Below, in pieces: positions 49,304 to 60,717 of a DNA stretch of 64,000 bases (position 1 is its first letter; each line of letters opens with the position of its first letter). A model generated the notes under the pieces. It saw only the letters and a list, made by a program, of their open reading frames with translations, searched no databases and was not told the origin of the DNA. Position numbers and translations under genes: made by a program. The DNA comes from Colwellia sp. C2M11 (GTDB lineage Bacteria; Pseudomonadota; Gammaproteobacteria; Enterobacterales; Alteromonadaceae): assembly GCF_018860915.1 (NCBI RefSeq), contig NZ_JAHKQD010000049.1, positions 54,271 to 118,270 of the forward strand, given 5' to 3'.

Positions 49304-51253
49304 TTAAAGTGTTAGTCCTGAGTAACGTTTTATTTTGGTTTTTACACCATGTTGCCAAGTTGGCTTATTACTCGAAATCGTTAACATTGTTTTTGCTCGA
49401 GTAATCCCTGTATAAAGTAATTCACGTGATAATAATTGATGTTCAGCTTGTTTTGGCATTACCATAGCAACATGATCAAACTCACTACCTTGGGTTTTAT
49501 GAATAGTCATGGCGTAAACCATGTCATATTTAGGTAAACGTGATGGCATAAACAGTTTATAACCGTCTTCAGTGTCTTCAAAATATGCCATTAATTGGCC
49601 TTCTTCAGTACGCCAAAGCAAACCAATATCACCATTATATAGCCCTAATCGGTAGTCATTTTCATTGATCATAATTGGCATGCCATGATAATTAACCTCA
49701 GTATGAAAACGAGAAAATAATTGCTCTTTTATCCATTGATTTAACGCATCTACACCAAACTCACCTTGGCGAGTAACACACAAAACACGAAATTTAGCCA
49801 ATAATGCAAAAGCACCAGAAACATCACGACATTGTGCTATGCCTTGGTAATACTTTTGAATTAAAGGTGGCAACCAACTACTTAAGGTATTATCCGCAAG
49901 GCTTAACTGGTTATTATCAGCTAACGCTCCTTCACTTGCTGAAGCCGTTAGCAGCTGCCAACTGAGCGTTGACTCACCTTGAATAACATAATTTGCTAAT
50001 ATGCCTATTCCACCTTCTCCATCAAAACGACGACTTTTCATTAAGAAGCTTAAATGATCATGATAAGTCATCGGCTCTGCAGAAGCTTGATGAAATTGGC
50101 TGGCGAGAAATGTCTGCTCTATTTCACATACCTTTGCCAAATAAGCTAAGTTTTCCTTGCTGTAACCAGAATGAGGCCTTGGCGCAATATCTGCGAGTAC
50201 ACAGCCAACAGCCACAGAAGGTAACTGATCAGCATCACCTAATAGGATAACTTTTGTTTCAGGTTTTAAGGCACGAAATATACGTGTCATCATAGGTAAA
50301 TCAACCATAGACACTTCATCGATCAATAACACATCACAAGACAATAAATTATTTTGATTATGTCTAAAATTATGATTATTAGGAATAACCCCTAATAATC
50401 GATGAATAGTTTTTGCCTGTGTTGGCATAGCAGCCAAAATATCATCATCAATAAGCCCTTTAAAGCCAGCTATTGCGTTTATGATAGATTCAGATAATCG
50501 TTGTGCAGCTTTACCTGTTGGGGCAACTAACGCAATTTCTAAAGCCGGTGCATCTTCTTGTAACTGATTTTTTTCATGTAACATTAAGAGCGCAGCAAGT
50601 AGTTTGGTTACCGTATAAGTTTTACCTGTACCTGGGCCACCAGCAATAACAGTGAAATTTTTATCAATGGCGTTAGCAACAGCCAGTTTTTGCCAATCAA
50701 TTTCTTCACGCTTATTTTCTACAATATTAACAGCTTCATTCTGAAGGATATCTTTTCCCTGACTTGTTGGAAATAATTGACTAACAATGCTACTAATATC
50801 ATTCACTGACACGGCAGATTTTTGCGTTAAACGTTTATGAATACCTTGAGCAAGCTCCCATTCAAATTGGTAATAGCGACGCATATATAAGCTATTATTA
50901 TCGAAAACTACGGGTTGATGTTCTTCAGCCGTAAGATTAAGAGCTGCTAATAGCCCCTCTAAAATATCAATACTTGGGAAAAGATAGCCTTGATGGCTAC
51001 ACTCACCGAGTTCATCGAAAGCAACACCCCAATGCTCCCCAGCAATCTCAGTTATTGGTAGACATGTATGTCCTGCACGTAAGCTAACACTTAATGCTAT
51101 TAATAAATGGAATAAGATCTGTTGTTGTTCATCAGACAAATCAGCCTGAACGGTTAACGCTGCGAGTAATTCTTTCCCAAAAAAATAATCTATCGCCTCT
51201 ATATTAGCTAATTGTTGTTGCGCTTGGTTAAAGTTAACGATTATGTGAGCCAT
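49304..51253 (-). CDS. recD: Exonuclease V alpha subunit RecD
   Basis: A 649-residue superfamily 1B 5'-3' helicase. Walker A is GGPGTGKT (205-212); Walker B LLIDEVSMVDLPMM, the Q-rich VILLGDADQLPSVAVG and the C-terminal MTIHKTQGSEFDHVAMVMP (motif V) and LLYTGITRAKTMLTI (motif VI) are present. The N-terminal 120 residues form the RecB-contact domain. Its ATG overlaps the recB TGA/TAA by one base, so it is translationally coupled. Confidence 0.95.
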   Translation of the reverse strand: MAHIIVNFNQAQQQLANIEAIDYFFGKELLAALTVQADLSDEQQQILFHLLIALSVSLRAGHTCLPITEIAGEHWGVAFDELGECSHQGYLFPSIDILEGLLAALNLTAEEHQPVVFDNNSLYMRRYYQFEWELAQGIHKRLTQKSAVSVNDISSIVSQLFPTSQGKDILQNEAVNIVENKREEIDWQKLAVANAIDKNFTVIAGGPGTGKTYTVTKLLAALLMLHEKNQLQEDAPALEIALVAPTGKAAQRLSESIINAIAGFKGLIDDDILAAMPTQAKTIHRLLGVIPNNHNFRHNQNNLLSCDVLLIDEVSMVDLPMMTRIFRALKPETKVILLGDADQLPSVAVGCVLADIAPRPHSGYSKENLAYLAKVCEIEQTFLASQFHQASAEPMTYHDHLSFLMKSRRFDGEGGIGILANYVIQGESTLSWQLLTASASEGALADNNQLSLADNTLSSWLPPLIQKYYQGIAQCRDVSGAFALLAKFRVLCVTRQGEFGVDALNQWIKEQLFSRFHTEVNYHGMPIMINENDYRLGLYNGDIGLLWRTEEGQLMAYFEDTEDGYKLFMPSRLPKYDMVYAMTIHKTQGSEFDHVAMVMPKQAEHQLLSRELLYTGITRAKTMLTISSNKPTWQHGVKTKIKRYSGLTL

Positions 51254-54200
51254 TATTGTTGCTCCTTCATTAACTTGTTAGCTAACGGCTTGCCCAAAAA
51301 AAGATCATCTAATTGAATTAGCTCATTCTCCGTGATCTGTCGATAATAAACGCCCTTCCCTTGATGGCTGGCATCGTTTGTCATACCACGTAGATATAAA
51401 TAATATATACCGCCAAAATGTTCCGCTACATCATAATCAGGTAGGTTTTGTTGAAGATAACGATGTAACGCTAAACTATAAATAAGATACTGTAAATCAT
51501 AGTAGTTTTTTTCTATATCATCACGCAATGCATTGTAATCATAATCGTTATAGTCATCACCTAAATGGCTAGACTTATAATCACAGACATAATATTTACC
51601 GTTTTGCTCAAACACTAAATCAATAAAGCCATGCATCATGCCCTTTAAGGATTTATAGCTTGGTAACCTAACATTATTTTGCTTCACTGTAGTTGTATTA
51701 GTATTTCGATGATCGGTTAACAATTTCTCTAAATCTGTAATATTGGCTTCATTCATTGGGAAGTAAAACTCATTTTCACGCAGGGTTTTCTGTACAGGAA
51801 TATCAGCTAAACAAAAAGTATCAAGCGTATCGCTTTTATTAGTCATTGGGGTTTTTACAATTTCATCGAGCCAACACACTAGATCAACGTCAGTAAAACC
51901 TGTTGTTAGCTCTCCATATTTAAGTAAAGGCCACTTAGTACTTTCAAGCATGTTATTTTCAATCACATCACTGCTTTTAAAATTACTGTGCTCTAAAATA
52001 TCATGTAATAAATTACCACTATGTGCGCCTTTTACTAATTGAAAGCGGAGTAATGCTTTTTCACTTTTCCGATTTGTTACACTGCTATCAACGACTTCTA
52101 CCGAGTCTCTATCCGGCGAAGAAATCCCACCATGGCGTAAGTTTTTACTTAAGGCAGAAAATGAACTTAGCCACCAATCTCGTTCAATTTTACCAATAAA
52201 TTTACTAACTTCTAGTTCAGCTGTTTTTTCAACTTGCTGTTTTTGCGAAATAACATTGCTAGCAATATCATTAGCAAGACTATCAAACGATTCAAGTTGT
52301 AAACTAATAGTCTCTGGTGAACTAGCCACTAACTGGTTAAGACTTTGAACAATATCTTGCTCAGGTTGCCATTGCAGGGTTTTACCTAAAGGCGACAATG
52401 CATACTTATCAAAGGCTGTGCTTAAAATGTAGCACCGACGTTCAGCTCGTGTTATGGCAACATATAAAAGGCGAATACTTTCAGCATAAGCTTCATTTGC
52501 CATAGCAATTTTAGCCTGTTCATCGCCATCTAAACTAAGACATAACTGTCCTTGCTCATTATGGTATTCAATATAACTAACGGATTTATTGCCAAACTTA
52601 AGTGGATCGTTATGACGAGTGGCAAAAGGAATAAAAACAATTGGATACTCAAGACCTTTAGCACCATGTTGCGTAACAATACGAATTAGATCGCCATCAC
52701 TTTCAAGTCGTTGCTCTGTTTCTAAATCATTTGTTGCCCGAGCATTATCATCATGGCACTGTTGTTCAAACCAATAGAGTAATTCTTGTGGTTGTAAAAA
52801 CTGTTGGCTTGCTGATTGTAAAATCTCAAATAAATGCAAAAGATTGGTCAATGCACGAGATTTATTACCGCTGTCATTAGCACCAGAGAAATCAAAATGC
52901 TGATGCATAATAGTAATCGCCATTGAGATAAAACCCTGACGCTGCCATTGTTCTCGATAGTCGAAGAAGTGAAATTTTAATGTTTGATATGCCGATTCAT
53001 CTTGTTGCAGTTTATACAACGCAGAAGCGTTAATACCAAGTAATCCACAAGTAATAGCACTTAAATAGAGACGTTCGTCTTCTGGTGCTAATATACCTCT
53101 TAATAATTTAATCAGCTGCTCTGCTTGTTCACTATCAAATAAATTAGCCCGATCAGATAAAAAGACACTCGCTAAATTAGCTTGTAACAACGCTTCTTTA
53201 ATAGCACTTGCTTCTCGTCCATCACGTACCAAAATGGCAATATCTTTTGGTTTTATTTGTTTATTATCTGTTGTCTGCTCAGCAGCAAGATTAGTAATAT
53301 CATTTTTATTAAGTAAACTGACAATTTCATTAGCACACCAGGTAGCCATTAATGGTCTTACCGACTGCGGCACTTTGTCAGTAAACCCCTCGCCAGTAAA
53401 ATGTACAAACCTTAATGCTCGTCCCTTATTGGTTAATGAGTCAACCTTAGCATCGGCTTTCTTCCCTGCAAGTACCGGTTGATAGTCGATGCCATAACCA
53501 AAAACTGATTGTTTCACACTGCTCTCAGTAGCCGAGCCAGAAAACACCTGATTATACGCTTCGACAACATCAGGACTTGAGCGCCAATTAGTATCCATCA
53601 ACCAATGATAATCACAATCACTACGAGCATTTAAATAAGCAAAGATATCACCACCACGAAAACCATAAATAGCTTGTTTAGGATCACCAATTAAATAGAG
53701 TGCATTTTTACTCTCTTCATCACTGCTAGTGTTATCACTGCTCACACCTGATTGATCTTTTTGATAATAAATTCCCTGCAAAATAGCAAATTGTTGAGGA
53801 TCTGTATCTTGAAATTCATCAACTAACGCCACAGGGTATTGCGCTAATAAAGTTTGCGCTAAAATATTACTTGTTTGCTGTGAACTTGAGGAATCCTTTT
53901 TAGGCGTTTGTTGCAAACAATCAGCCAAGGTATTAATAAGGTCGTCAAAATCTAAACAATTAAGCTGCTCTTTTGTTTGTTTTACTTGTTGTCTGATTTG
54001 ATAAATAGCGCCTCTTACAATTTGATAAGCTTGGGCTTTATTGATGTTTTTAGCTAAGTTTTTCACTTGCGCTTTAATTTCTTTAGCACTGTCTAAAACC
54101 TGCGCTAATTGCACTTTAAATGCTTTAGGATGGCGACTACCATTTAGCAAGTAATCTGGCATAGGATAGGCGGCAGCGTCCAATAAAGCGTTGTGGTCTT

Positions 54201-55008
54201 GGCACTGCGCGATGTTATCTAACCATTGCTTTAATTTAACAAGCTCTTCAGCGCGCTTTTCTTGCTCTTCTGGTTTTTTGTGTGCCACTAATCCTTCATC
54301 AAGTAAGCTTGTATTATTATTTAAAGCTACACTGGCATGTTTGGCTAATTGGATAAAATTAGCCACTAAGCTTTGTACATCAATAACCGACAACTCACTT
54401 CGATGTGAAATAGCTTTAGCAAAACTTGAAACAAAGGCCGTAGGCGTTGCCCAAAAAGCTTCAACTAAGACAAAATTTTCAATACTTTGTTTCGCCAATT
54501 GACGATACCAATCTTGCGTTGCTTCTAGTACTAATTCGTTACTATTGGTCGACATATTCGCGTTAAAAGGTAAACCACTCGCAAAAGCATGTTGCGTTAA
54601 CGCGCGTTGACAAAAACCATGGATAGTAAAAATGGCCGCTTCATCTAAAAACAATAATGCACGTTTTAATAAAAACTCGATTTTATTAGGGTTAGCGTTA
54701 TCTGGGTTCACTCGCTTATCAATGGCTTTAAAATAAGAATCCTGACTACACAAGGTAGGCCAGTTATTAAGCGCTTCACGAATAAAGGCATCAATACGCC
54801 CTCTTAGCTCTTGAGTCGCGTCCTTAGTGAAAGTCATCAGTAAAATCTCTTCAACTTTCAACTCACGCTCAAGCAATAAACGTAAATAAATACGAGTTAT
54901 GTTGTAAGTTTTTCCTGTACCAGCACTGGCTTCAATTAAATGTCGGCCAGTTAATGGGATGGTGGATGAATCTAAATTAGTTAAGGTAAATTTTGATGAC
55001 TGACTCAT
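51253..55008 (-). CDS. recB: Exonuclease V beta subunit RecB
   Basis: A 1251-residue 3'-5' helicase-nuclease. Walker A is ASAGTGKT (27-34), with LLMTFTKDATQELRGRI, IFTIHGFCQRAL, VALVDEFQDTDPQQFAIL (motif II), LIGDPKQAIYGFRGGD, and TQHGAKGLEYPIVFIPF and LLYVAITRAERRCY in the C-terminal motor. The nuclease domain keeps Asp1130, Asp1143 and Lys1145 (FIDLVFE, CDYKS). It should therefore process double-strand breaks with RecC and RecD. It overlaps recC by 4 bp. Confidence 0.96.
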   Translation of the reverse strand: MSQSSKFTLTNLDSSTIPLTGRHLIEASAGTGKTYNITRIYLRLLLERELKVEEILLMTFTKDATQELRGRIDAFIREALNNWPTLCSQDSYFKAIDKRVNPDNANPNKIEFLLKRALLFLDEAAIFTIHGFCQRALTQHAFASGLPFNANMSTNSNELVLEATQDWYRQLAKQSIENFVLVEAFWATPTAFVSSFAKAISHRSELSVIDVQSLVANFIQLAKHASVALNNNTSLLDEGLVAHKKPEEQEKRAEELVKLKQWLDNIAQCQDHNALLDAAAYPMPDYLLNGSRHPKAFKVQLAQVLDSAKEIKAQVKNLAKNINKAQAYQIVRGAIYQIRQQVKQTKEQLNCLDFDDLINTLADCLQQTPKKDSSSSQQTSNILAQTLLAQYPVALVDEFQDTDPQQFAILQGIYYQKDQSGVSSDNTSSDEESKNALYLIGDPKQAIYGFRGGDIFAYLNARSDCDYHWLMDTNWRSSPDVVEAYNQVFSGSATESSVKQSVFGYGIDYQPVLAGKKADAKVDSLTNKGRALRFVHFTGEGFTDKVPQSVRPLMATWCANEIVSLLNKNDITNLAAEQTTDNKQIKPKDIAILVRDGREASAIKEALLQANLASVFLSDRANLFDSEQAEQLIKLLRGILAPEDERLYLSAITCGLLGINASALYKLQQDESAYQTLKFHFFDYREQWQRQGFISMAITIMHQHFDFSGANDSGNKSRALTNLLHLFEILQSASQQFLQPQELLYWFEQQCHDDNARATNDLETEQRLESDGDLIRIVTQHGAKGLEYPIVFIPFATRHNDPLKFGNKSVSYIEYHNEQGQLCLSLDGDEQAKIAMANEAYAESIRLLYVAITRAERRCYILSTAFDKYALSPLGKTLQWQPEQDIVQSLNQLVASSPETISLQLESFDSLANDIASNVISQKQQVEKTAELEVSKFIGKIERDWWLSSFSALSKNLRHGGISSPDRDSVEVVDSSVTNRKSEKALLRFQLVKGAHSGNLLHDILEHSNFKSSDVIENNMLESTKWPLLKYGELTTGFTDVDLVCWLDEIVKTPMTNKSDTLDTFCLADIPVQKTLRENEFYFPMNEANITDLEKLLTDHRNTNTTTVKQNNVRLPSYKSLKGMMHGFIDLVFEQNGKYYVCDYKSSHLGDDYNDYDYNALRDDIEKNYYDLQYLIYSLALHRYLQQNLPDYDVAEHFGGIYYLYLRGMTNDASHQGKGVYYRQITENELIQLDDLFLGKPLANKLMKEQQ

Positions 55009-58000
55009 GACTTTTCACCTTTAGCCTTACTTTTACGCTTGCTTACATGCTTAAATAAACTTTGATAAACAGTATTAAATTGCGGTAAGTATGCGGTAAT
55101 GTCAGGACATTGTTGCCAAAAATACGCAATATAAGGATCATGGCCGAGCCCCGAAACAGAATCATCGCCATACCAAAGATTTTCAAAACGATCTTGTGTC
55201 ATTTCCACAACCTTACCACGTACTTGCTTAAACACATGAGCCGCTAATTCACTATTCAATAACAAGGCTTGTTTTTGGCCTTGTTCATAAGTGCTTAAAA
55301 GCATATTAAGCTCAGCTTCAGCATTTTCGATACTGGTAACACTATAATGTTCGACACTTTGCGCTTTAGCATTAAAGTAGAAACCACAGGTACTCTGTAC
55401 TTGACTAAGAATATTACTTCCATAATCTTTAGTGCCCATATTTTGTTGTTGCCATAACTGCACAATCAAATGATGTAAAAACAACGTAAATAAATCTTTC
55501 ACTTTCGCACCAGAGCTACGATAAAAGACTAACTGAACACCATCATGAGTCTGTTTAACCGGTATTTTTGCCATCAAAATAATAGGGGCGCTTGCCTGTA
55601 GACTCCTACTAGAATTTGCTGTTTTATGTGGATTGACGGTTATCTGGCAATCAATTAATTCTGGATTATCACAGCCGTGATCAACAATTTCTTGGCTAAA
55701 TTGTTGCGTTTCGTCTAACCAATTATCAAAATCAGCTTGAGTACTAGGGGCATCAGGGAATTTTCCGGATAATTTAGCAGCATGTAATACTTGCTCTATG
55801 CTATTGACCATCGGTATTGTGGTTTGTTCGGATAGCATTGCTAAACTTGCAGTTAATAAATCTTGTTTTAATAAATAGCGATCTAAATAATCTGCGCTAA
55901 AAGGCTCTACATCATGTAGTTGCACGCTATTATCATCTAAGTATAAGTTTAATGCCTTTTGAGCGAACATCTTGCTTGGGTGTTGAAAAAACCGTATTAA
56001 ATCGTTTGCGGTGATTGATTCTAACTCAATTTCTTCATCTGTTATGACTAACGACGTTTTATCACGCTGGACATTTTGACCATTATTTTGTGCTAACTTA
56101 AACCAGTTAGCATTAAAACTCGCCTTTATTGGTGAAGCAGTAATTACTATGGAAGAATTAGCTGCTGACGATTTAGCGGTTAAGTCTGGCGCGGCCAAGT
56201 AATTACCTTCACTAAAAGGCTGCATAGGCATTTGCTGCAATTGATTCGGTGGATTTTCATCTTCATTGTCTTTATCAAAGTTCCAGCCATAACCTTGCGT
56301 AAGATAATCCATTAACTCTTTAAGCACGAGTGAAGGCTGCTTTTCGTTATTGTTTTTAATATTACGGCCTTGATAGCTTAAATACAGTGAATTTCTTGCT
56401 GAGATGATTGCTTCTAGAAATAAATAACGATCATCTCCACGACGAGATCTATCCCCTAACCTTGCTGGACTAGTTGCCATTAAATCAAAACCTAATGGTT
56501 GTCGTTGTCTTGGGAATTCACCATCATTCAAACCTAAGACCGCAATAATTTTAAATGGAATACTACGCATAGGCAGCATAGAGCAGAATGTTACTTGTCC
56601 AACCATAAATTGACGACTAGCATCACCTTGACTGAAGTGGTTATTGAGAAAGTCTACAACAATGGCTAAATCAATTACTTCTTCAAAATGTGCATGAGAG
56701 CAATATTCAACCAAGGCACTGATTGCCTGTTCGATAATCGCTAAGCTATTTTCAATTTGATTATTTAGCTGTGCATTTATTGCTTGTGAAGCACTTTTCG
56801 ATTTCGTCTCGTTAGAAAAATAACGATTAGTAGTAAACAACAATGACAGTTGGCTTAGTAAGAAAGTCTGCCAATCTTTAGCTGTTCTGGGTGTATTTAA
56901 CTGTTGGGCTAAGCTTTGTAGTTGTTCAATAAATAACATTAATTGCCCAAGTAATATTGCGTCATCACCTTCAACTGCTGCCAGTAAGAGTTGCTCTTGA
57001 TAAATTGTATCGGTATCTGAAAAAGCAAAACCTCTTAATAATCGAGATAACCCTTGCTGCCAAGTAAAGCTATTACTGACATTATCACCCAGTATTTTAG
57101 CTTTATGCGACTTATCTAAGCCCCAATGAACAGTTGCTTGTTTCAACCAAACCGCTATTTTTTCGCCGTCTTCTTCATTAATAGAAAATTTATTAGCAAC
57201 GGCAGGCAAACGAATAAAGCTTAATAAATGAGATACTTGAAAACGAGAATCAGGTAAGGTTAATAGCTCACTAAACGCAGCAATCAAGGGATCACTATCT
57301 TTTGCACTGCGATCAGCAATAGAACAAGGTAATGGCGGTACTTCATCGTTTAATTCTTGCCAGCCACGCGTAAATACTGCATTTACATAAGGTGCATATT
57401 GCTCGATTTGCGGACACATAACCAATACATCTTTTGGTGTTAGCTTATCTGTATTGTTTGATTGACTAGCAGATGTATTAAATTGATGAAGAAGGAAGTC
57501 GTGTAAGGCTTGTACTTCGCGTAAAGCACTATGACAACTAACGAATGTAATAGAGTCATCGATTAACACCTCTGGTGCTTTCGTGGCATCATGTAACGCT
57601 AAAATATCATTTTGTAACTTATGTAAAATTCGCTCTGCTGGCTTGTTGCTATCACTATCATTGTCACTACTGATTGAATTATTATCTGCACCTTGGTTAT
57701 CCGAGCTCGCTTTAACAAATAGCTCAACATTAACCGTACTGTAATCTTGTAATAAAGCTAAAAATTCACGCCCTTGCTGTCCTAAATTAGCTAATAAAGG
57801 GTTACCAACAAATAGATGCTCATCATCAACACCGTTAGACCAGTGAGAGAGTTTACTAATAGCTTGTTTTTCACTAATAATATCGCCCCAATAAGAAAAA
57901 CAAGGATTGAGATGATAAAAGTCTACTTCGATATACTCGCTTAATGCGTTTATAAAGGTCAACCACATCGGAGCCATGCTGTTAATACCAAAAAAACTTA

Positions 58001-58694
58001 ACCGTTTAGGTAATAACAAGGGATCTGCTGCAAGCTTATTCTCAATATTAGCAATAGCATTATTTAATAACTCTACTGGGTTATAAGCGAGTTGTTTAAT
58101 AAGTTGTTGCCATAATTTAGCTTGCCACCTACTGTCATTAGACAGTAAGTCAACTTCTTGTCCCTTTTGCCAAGAGTCTAACCATTCAGGACGAAATATT
58201 AAGTACTGTTCATATAAATCAGCCATTTGCTCTGCTAACTGATAGCGCTTTAAATTCTCCTGACTGCTGAAAATATTTTCTTTGCTAGCGTTCGGCTGCT
58301 CTTGATTTGAATAAGCGTTTTCTGTTGCTGATGACTTATGCCAATACCGAGTTGCAGCGATAAAATCACTGTCATCAATTACACTTTTTGTCGCTAATAA
58401 AGCATAAATACGCCAAGTTAACACTTCTCTTGAGTAAGGTGACTGTTCTGGTACATCTTCATCACTAGCCAGCGTTCTTATTAGCTTCCATAGATACTGA
58501 GCTGGTAACGCGTAACCTATATTCATGCTAATACCACGTTCTTCGGCAATAGCGAGGTTTAACCAATGCTGCATCCCTGGATTTTGCACCACAATCACTT
58601 CTTGACTGAATACACCTAGGGGAGATAGTTGGGAAATTTTATTAAGCAGCAGTAACAAATTTTCCATTTTGTTAGCGGGATAAAGATTGATCAA
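55005..58694 (-). CDS. recC: Exonuclease V gamma subunit RecC
   Basis: A 1229-residue scaffold subunit with an inactivated helicase fold that scans for Chi. Characteristic stretches: VVQNPGMQHWLNLAIAEERGISMNI near the start, ISFFGI-SMAPMWL type (here LSFFGINSMAPMWLTF), DVLVMCPQIEQYAPYVNAVF, LPCSIADRSAKDSDPL, and IPFKIIAVLGLNDGEFPRQ plus GDRSRRGDDRYLFLEAIISA. It starts at TTG 58694 and heads the recC-recB-recD operon (overlaps of 4 and 1 bp), without the ptr gene found in enterobacteria. Confidence 0.95.
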   Translation of the reverse strand: MINLYPANKMENLLLLLNKISQLSPLGVFSQEVIVVQNPGMQHWLNLAIAEERGISMNIGYALPAQYLWKLIRTLASDEDVPEQSPYSREVLTWRIYALLATKSVIDDSDFIAATRYWHKSSATENAYSNQEQPNASKENIFSSQENLKRYQLAEQMADLYEQYLIFRPEWLDSWQKGQEVDLLSNDSRWQAKLWQQLIKQLAYNPVELLNNAIANIENKLAADPLLLPKRLSFFGINSMAPMWLTFINALSEYIEVDFYHLNPCFSYWGDIISEKQAISKLSHWSNGVDDEHLFVGNPLLANLGQQGREFLALLQDYSTVNVELFVKASSDNQGADNNSISSDNDSDSNKPAERILHKLQNDILALHDATKAPEVLIDDSITFVSCHSALREVQALHDFLLHQFNTSASQSNNTDKLTPKDVLVMCPQIEQYAPYVNAVFTRGWQELNDEVPPLPCSIADRSAKDSDPLIAAFSELLTLPDSRFQVSHLLSFIRLPAVANKFSINEEDGEKIAVWLKQATVHWGLDKSHKAKILGDNVSNSFTWQQGLSRLLRGFAFSDTDTIYQEQLLLAAVEGDDAILLGQLMLFIEQLQSLAQQLNTPRTAKDWQTFLLSQLSLLFTTNRYFSNETKSKSASQAINAQLNNQIENSLAIIEQAISALVEYCSHAHFEEVIDLAIVVDFLNNHFSQGDASRQFMVGQVTFCSMLPMRSIPFKIIAVLGLNDGEFPRQRQPLGFDLMATSPARLGDRSRRGDDRYLFLEAIISARNSLYLSYQGRNIKNNNEKQPSLVLKELMDYLTQGYGWNFDKDNEDENPPNQLQQMPMQPFSEGNYLAAPDLTAKSSAANSSIVITASPIKASFNANWFKLAQNNGQNVQRDKTSLVITDEEIELESITANDLIRFFQHPSKMFAQKALNLYLDDNSVQLHDVEPFSADYLDRYLLKQDLLTASLAMLSEQTTIPMVNSIEQVLHAAKLSGKFPDAPSTQADFDNWLDETQQFSQEIVDHGCDNPELIDCQITVNPHKTANSSRSLQASAPIILMAKIPVKQTHDGVQLVFYRSSGAKVKDLFTLFLHHLIVQLWQQQNMGTKDYGSNILSQVQSTCGFYFNAKAQSVEHYSVTSIENAEAELNMLLSTYEQGQKQALLLNSELAAHVFKQVRGKVVEMTQDRFENLWYGDDSVSGLGHDPYIAYFWQQCPDITAYLPQFNTVYQSLFKHVSKRKSKAKGEKS

Positions 58695-58979
58695 TGTAGT
58701 GTTTACCGTATAAAGCTTGATACCCTAAATTTAACCACAAGCAGGAATTGAACACCATGTATTTCAGAGAATAAACACCGAATGATTACTAAAAAGCTTA
58801 AATAACTAACAAACACTTTAGCGTAAATTAACGCGCTAACTTCATCGTTATTATTATAATTAAGTATCCAGATCAAATAACCTTATAAAAACTATGTTAT
58901 TCAATAATTAATATATTCACTCCCCCCTCTATTAATGTAAAATTATCTAATACTATATTCACAGGATAGGGATTATGTA

Positions 58980-60695
58980 ATGAATTTAATTGAACTAATT
59001 TCACAGTCGTCATTTACTGAAATAGCAGCGCTGCTCGTGTTAGCTGCACTCATGGGATTTATCGGACTATTATTAAGGCAACCCCTTATTGTAAGTTTCA
59101 TTGCAGTGGGGTTAATAGCAGGACCTTCCGTACTGGATATTGTTCATTCCAAAGATCAAATCAAGCTACTCTCTGAATTAGGCATCGCGGTACTGTTATT
59201 TCTTGTTGGTATCAAATTAGATGTAAAGTTAATTAAGTCTATTGGTGGCGTTTCTGTTCTAACGGGTCTTGGTCAAGTTGCTTTCACATCCTTATTTGGT
59301 TATTACATAGGCTTAGGTATTGGCTTAGACCATATCACTAGTCTTTATGTTGCAGTATCACTTACCTTTTCTTCAACGATTATTATTGTAAAGTTACTCT
59401 CTGATAAACGAGAAATTGAATCATTACATGGCCAAATCGCACTGGGTTTTTTAATTGTTCAAGATCTCGTTGTTGTAGTGGCTATGATTATATTAGCAAC
59501 TATTGGTATTGGCTCTGGGCATGGCGATTCAAATAATTCATCTGTTTGGCAAGTCGCTATTTCAGGTGTGGGATTACTGGGTTTTGTTATTATTTTTGTG
59601 CGTTATATAGCTAACCCTCTTACTGAAAAACTAGCTAAAGCGCCTGAGCTATTAGTAATATACGCCATTGCACAAGCAGCCCTTTTTGCCGCCATAGGAG
59701 ACATCGTCGGTTTAGGTATGGAAGTGGGTGGATTACTCGCAGGTGTTGCCTTAGCTTCAACCCCTTATCGAGAAAGTATCGCTGCCAGACTTGCGCCCTT
59801 ACGTGATTTTTTATTGCTGTTTTTCTTTATCGCCTTAGGCGCAACATTAGACTTGTCTTTATTAGGCGCGCATCTTCCAGGCGCAATGCTTTTCTCACTG
59901 TTTGTACTTATTGGTAATCCACTCATTGTCATGATTATTATGGGGCTTATGGGCTATGGTAAAAGAACAGGTTTCCTTGCTGGTTTAACCGTAGCTCAAA
60001 TTAGTGAATTTTCATTAATTTTCATTGCGATGGGTATTAGCTTAGGACATGTACCACAAGATATTCTGGGATTAGTAACATTAGTTGGTATTATCACCAT
60101 TGCCGCATCAACGTATATGATCACCTACTCACATCAACTCTATTCTATTTTTGCGCCCGTTATTGGTATGTTTGAACGTTCAGGCGTTCCTCGCGAAAAT
60201 ATGACGGATGATCATACTGATGCTCACTACCCCGTTATTATCTTTGGTTTAGGGCGCCTTGGCACTGCTATTGCGATGCGACTTAAAGAACAAGGTATTA
60301 GCGTGTTAGGTATCGACTTCAACCCTGCTGCTATAAAACATTGGCGACTGTTAGGTTTAGAATGTGAATATGGCGACGCAACCGATGCTGAATTTATCAT
60401 CGAGTTACCATTAAATCATGCAAATTGGGTTGTTTCAACAATCCCACATTTACATACAGGCTTGTCGTCAGAAGATATTAGAAGAACCGTGATTCAATTA
60501 ACCCGATCAGCTGGGTATAAGGGTAAATTAGCTGCTGTTTCACAAAGCAGTATAGATACCGAAGAATTAAACTTACTCGATGTTGAACTCATATTAGAGC
60601 CTTTTCAGGATACAGCAGACCGAGCAGCTAAAATGCTTTTAGAGGGTCTTGCTATTCAATCAGACAGCTCTGTAAGTCATGAATTAAAAGAGTAA
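58980..60695 (+). CDS. KefB/YbaL-type cation:proton antiporter
   Basis: A 571-residue CPA2 transporter. About 12 helices fill residues 1-395, with GLIAGPSVL, ELGIAVLLFLVGIKLDV, the SSTIIIVKLLSD segment and LIVQDLVVVVAMII. The C-terminal RCK/TrkA-N domain has the nucleotide fold VIIFGLGRLGTAIAMRLKE and DATDAEFI. It probably exchanges K+ or Na+ for H+ in the inner membrane, gated by a nucleotide. Stand-alone; followed by a weak terminator and the integron region. Confidence 0.9.
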   Translation: MNLIELISQSSFTEIAALLVLAALMGFIGLLLRQPLIVSFIAVGLIAGPSVLDIVHSKDQIKLLSELGIAVLLFLVGIKLDVKLIKSIGGVSVLTGLGQVAFTSLFGYYIGLGIGLDHITSLYVAVSLTFSSTIIIVKLLSDKREIESLHGQIALGFLIVQDLVVVVAMIILATIGIGSGHGDSNNSSVWQVAISGVGLLGFVIIFVRYIANPLTEKLAKAPELLVIYAIAQAALFAAIGDIVGLGMEVGGLLAGVALASTPYRESIAARLAPLRDFLLLFFFIALGATLDLSLLGAHLPGAMLFSLFVLIGNPLIVMIIMGLMGYGKRTGFLAGLTVAQISEFSLIFIAMGISLGHVPQDILGLVTLVGIITIAASTYMITYSHQLYSIFAPVIGMFERSGVPRENMTDDHTDAHYPVIIFGLGRLGTAIAMRLKEQGISVLGIDFNPAAIKHWRLLGLECEYGDATDAEFIIELPLNHANWVVSTIPHLHTGLSSEDIRRTVIQLTRSAGYKGKLAAVSQSSIDTEELNLLDVELILEPFQDTADRAAKMLLEGLAIQSDSSVSHELKE

Positions 60696-60717
60696 GTTGG
60701 TAAATATTCATTAAAAT

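Noticed and set aside
54191..54502. A 103-codon plus-strand frame inside recB
   Set aside because: It is antisense to conserved RecB sequence and shows no start signal or protein-like character.
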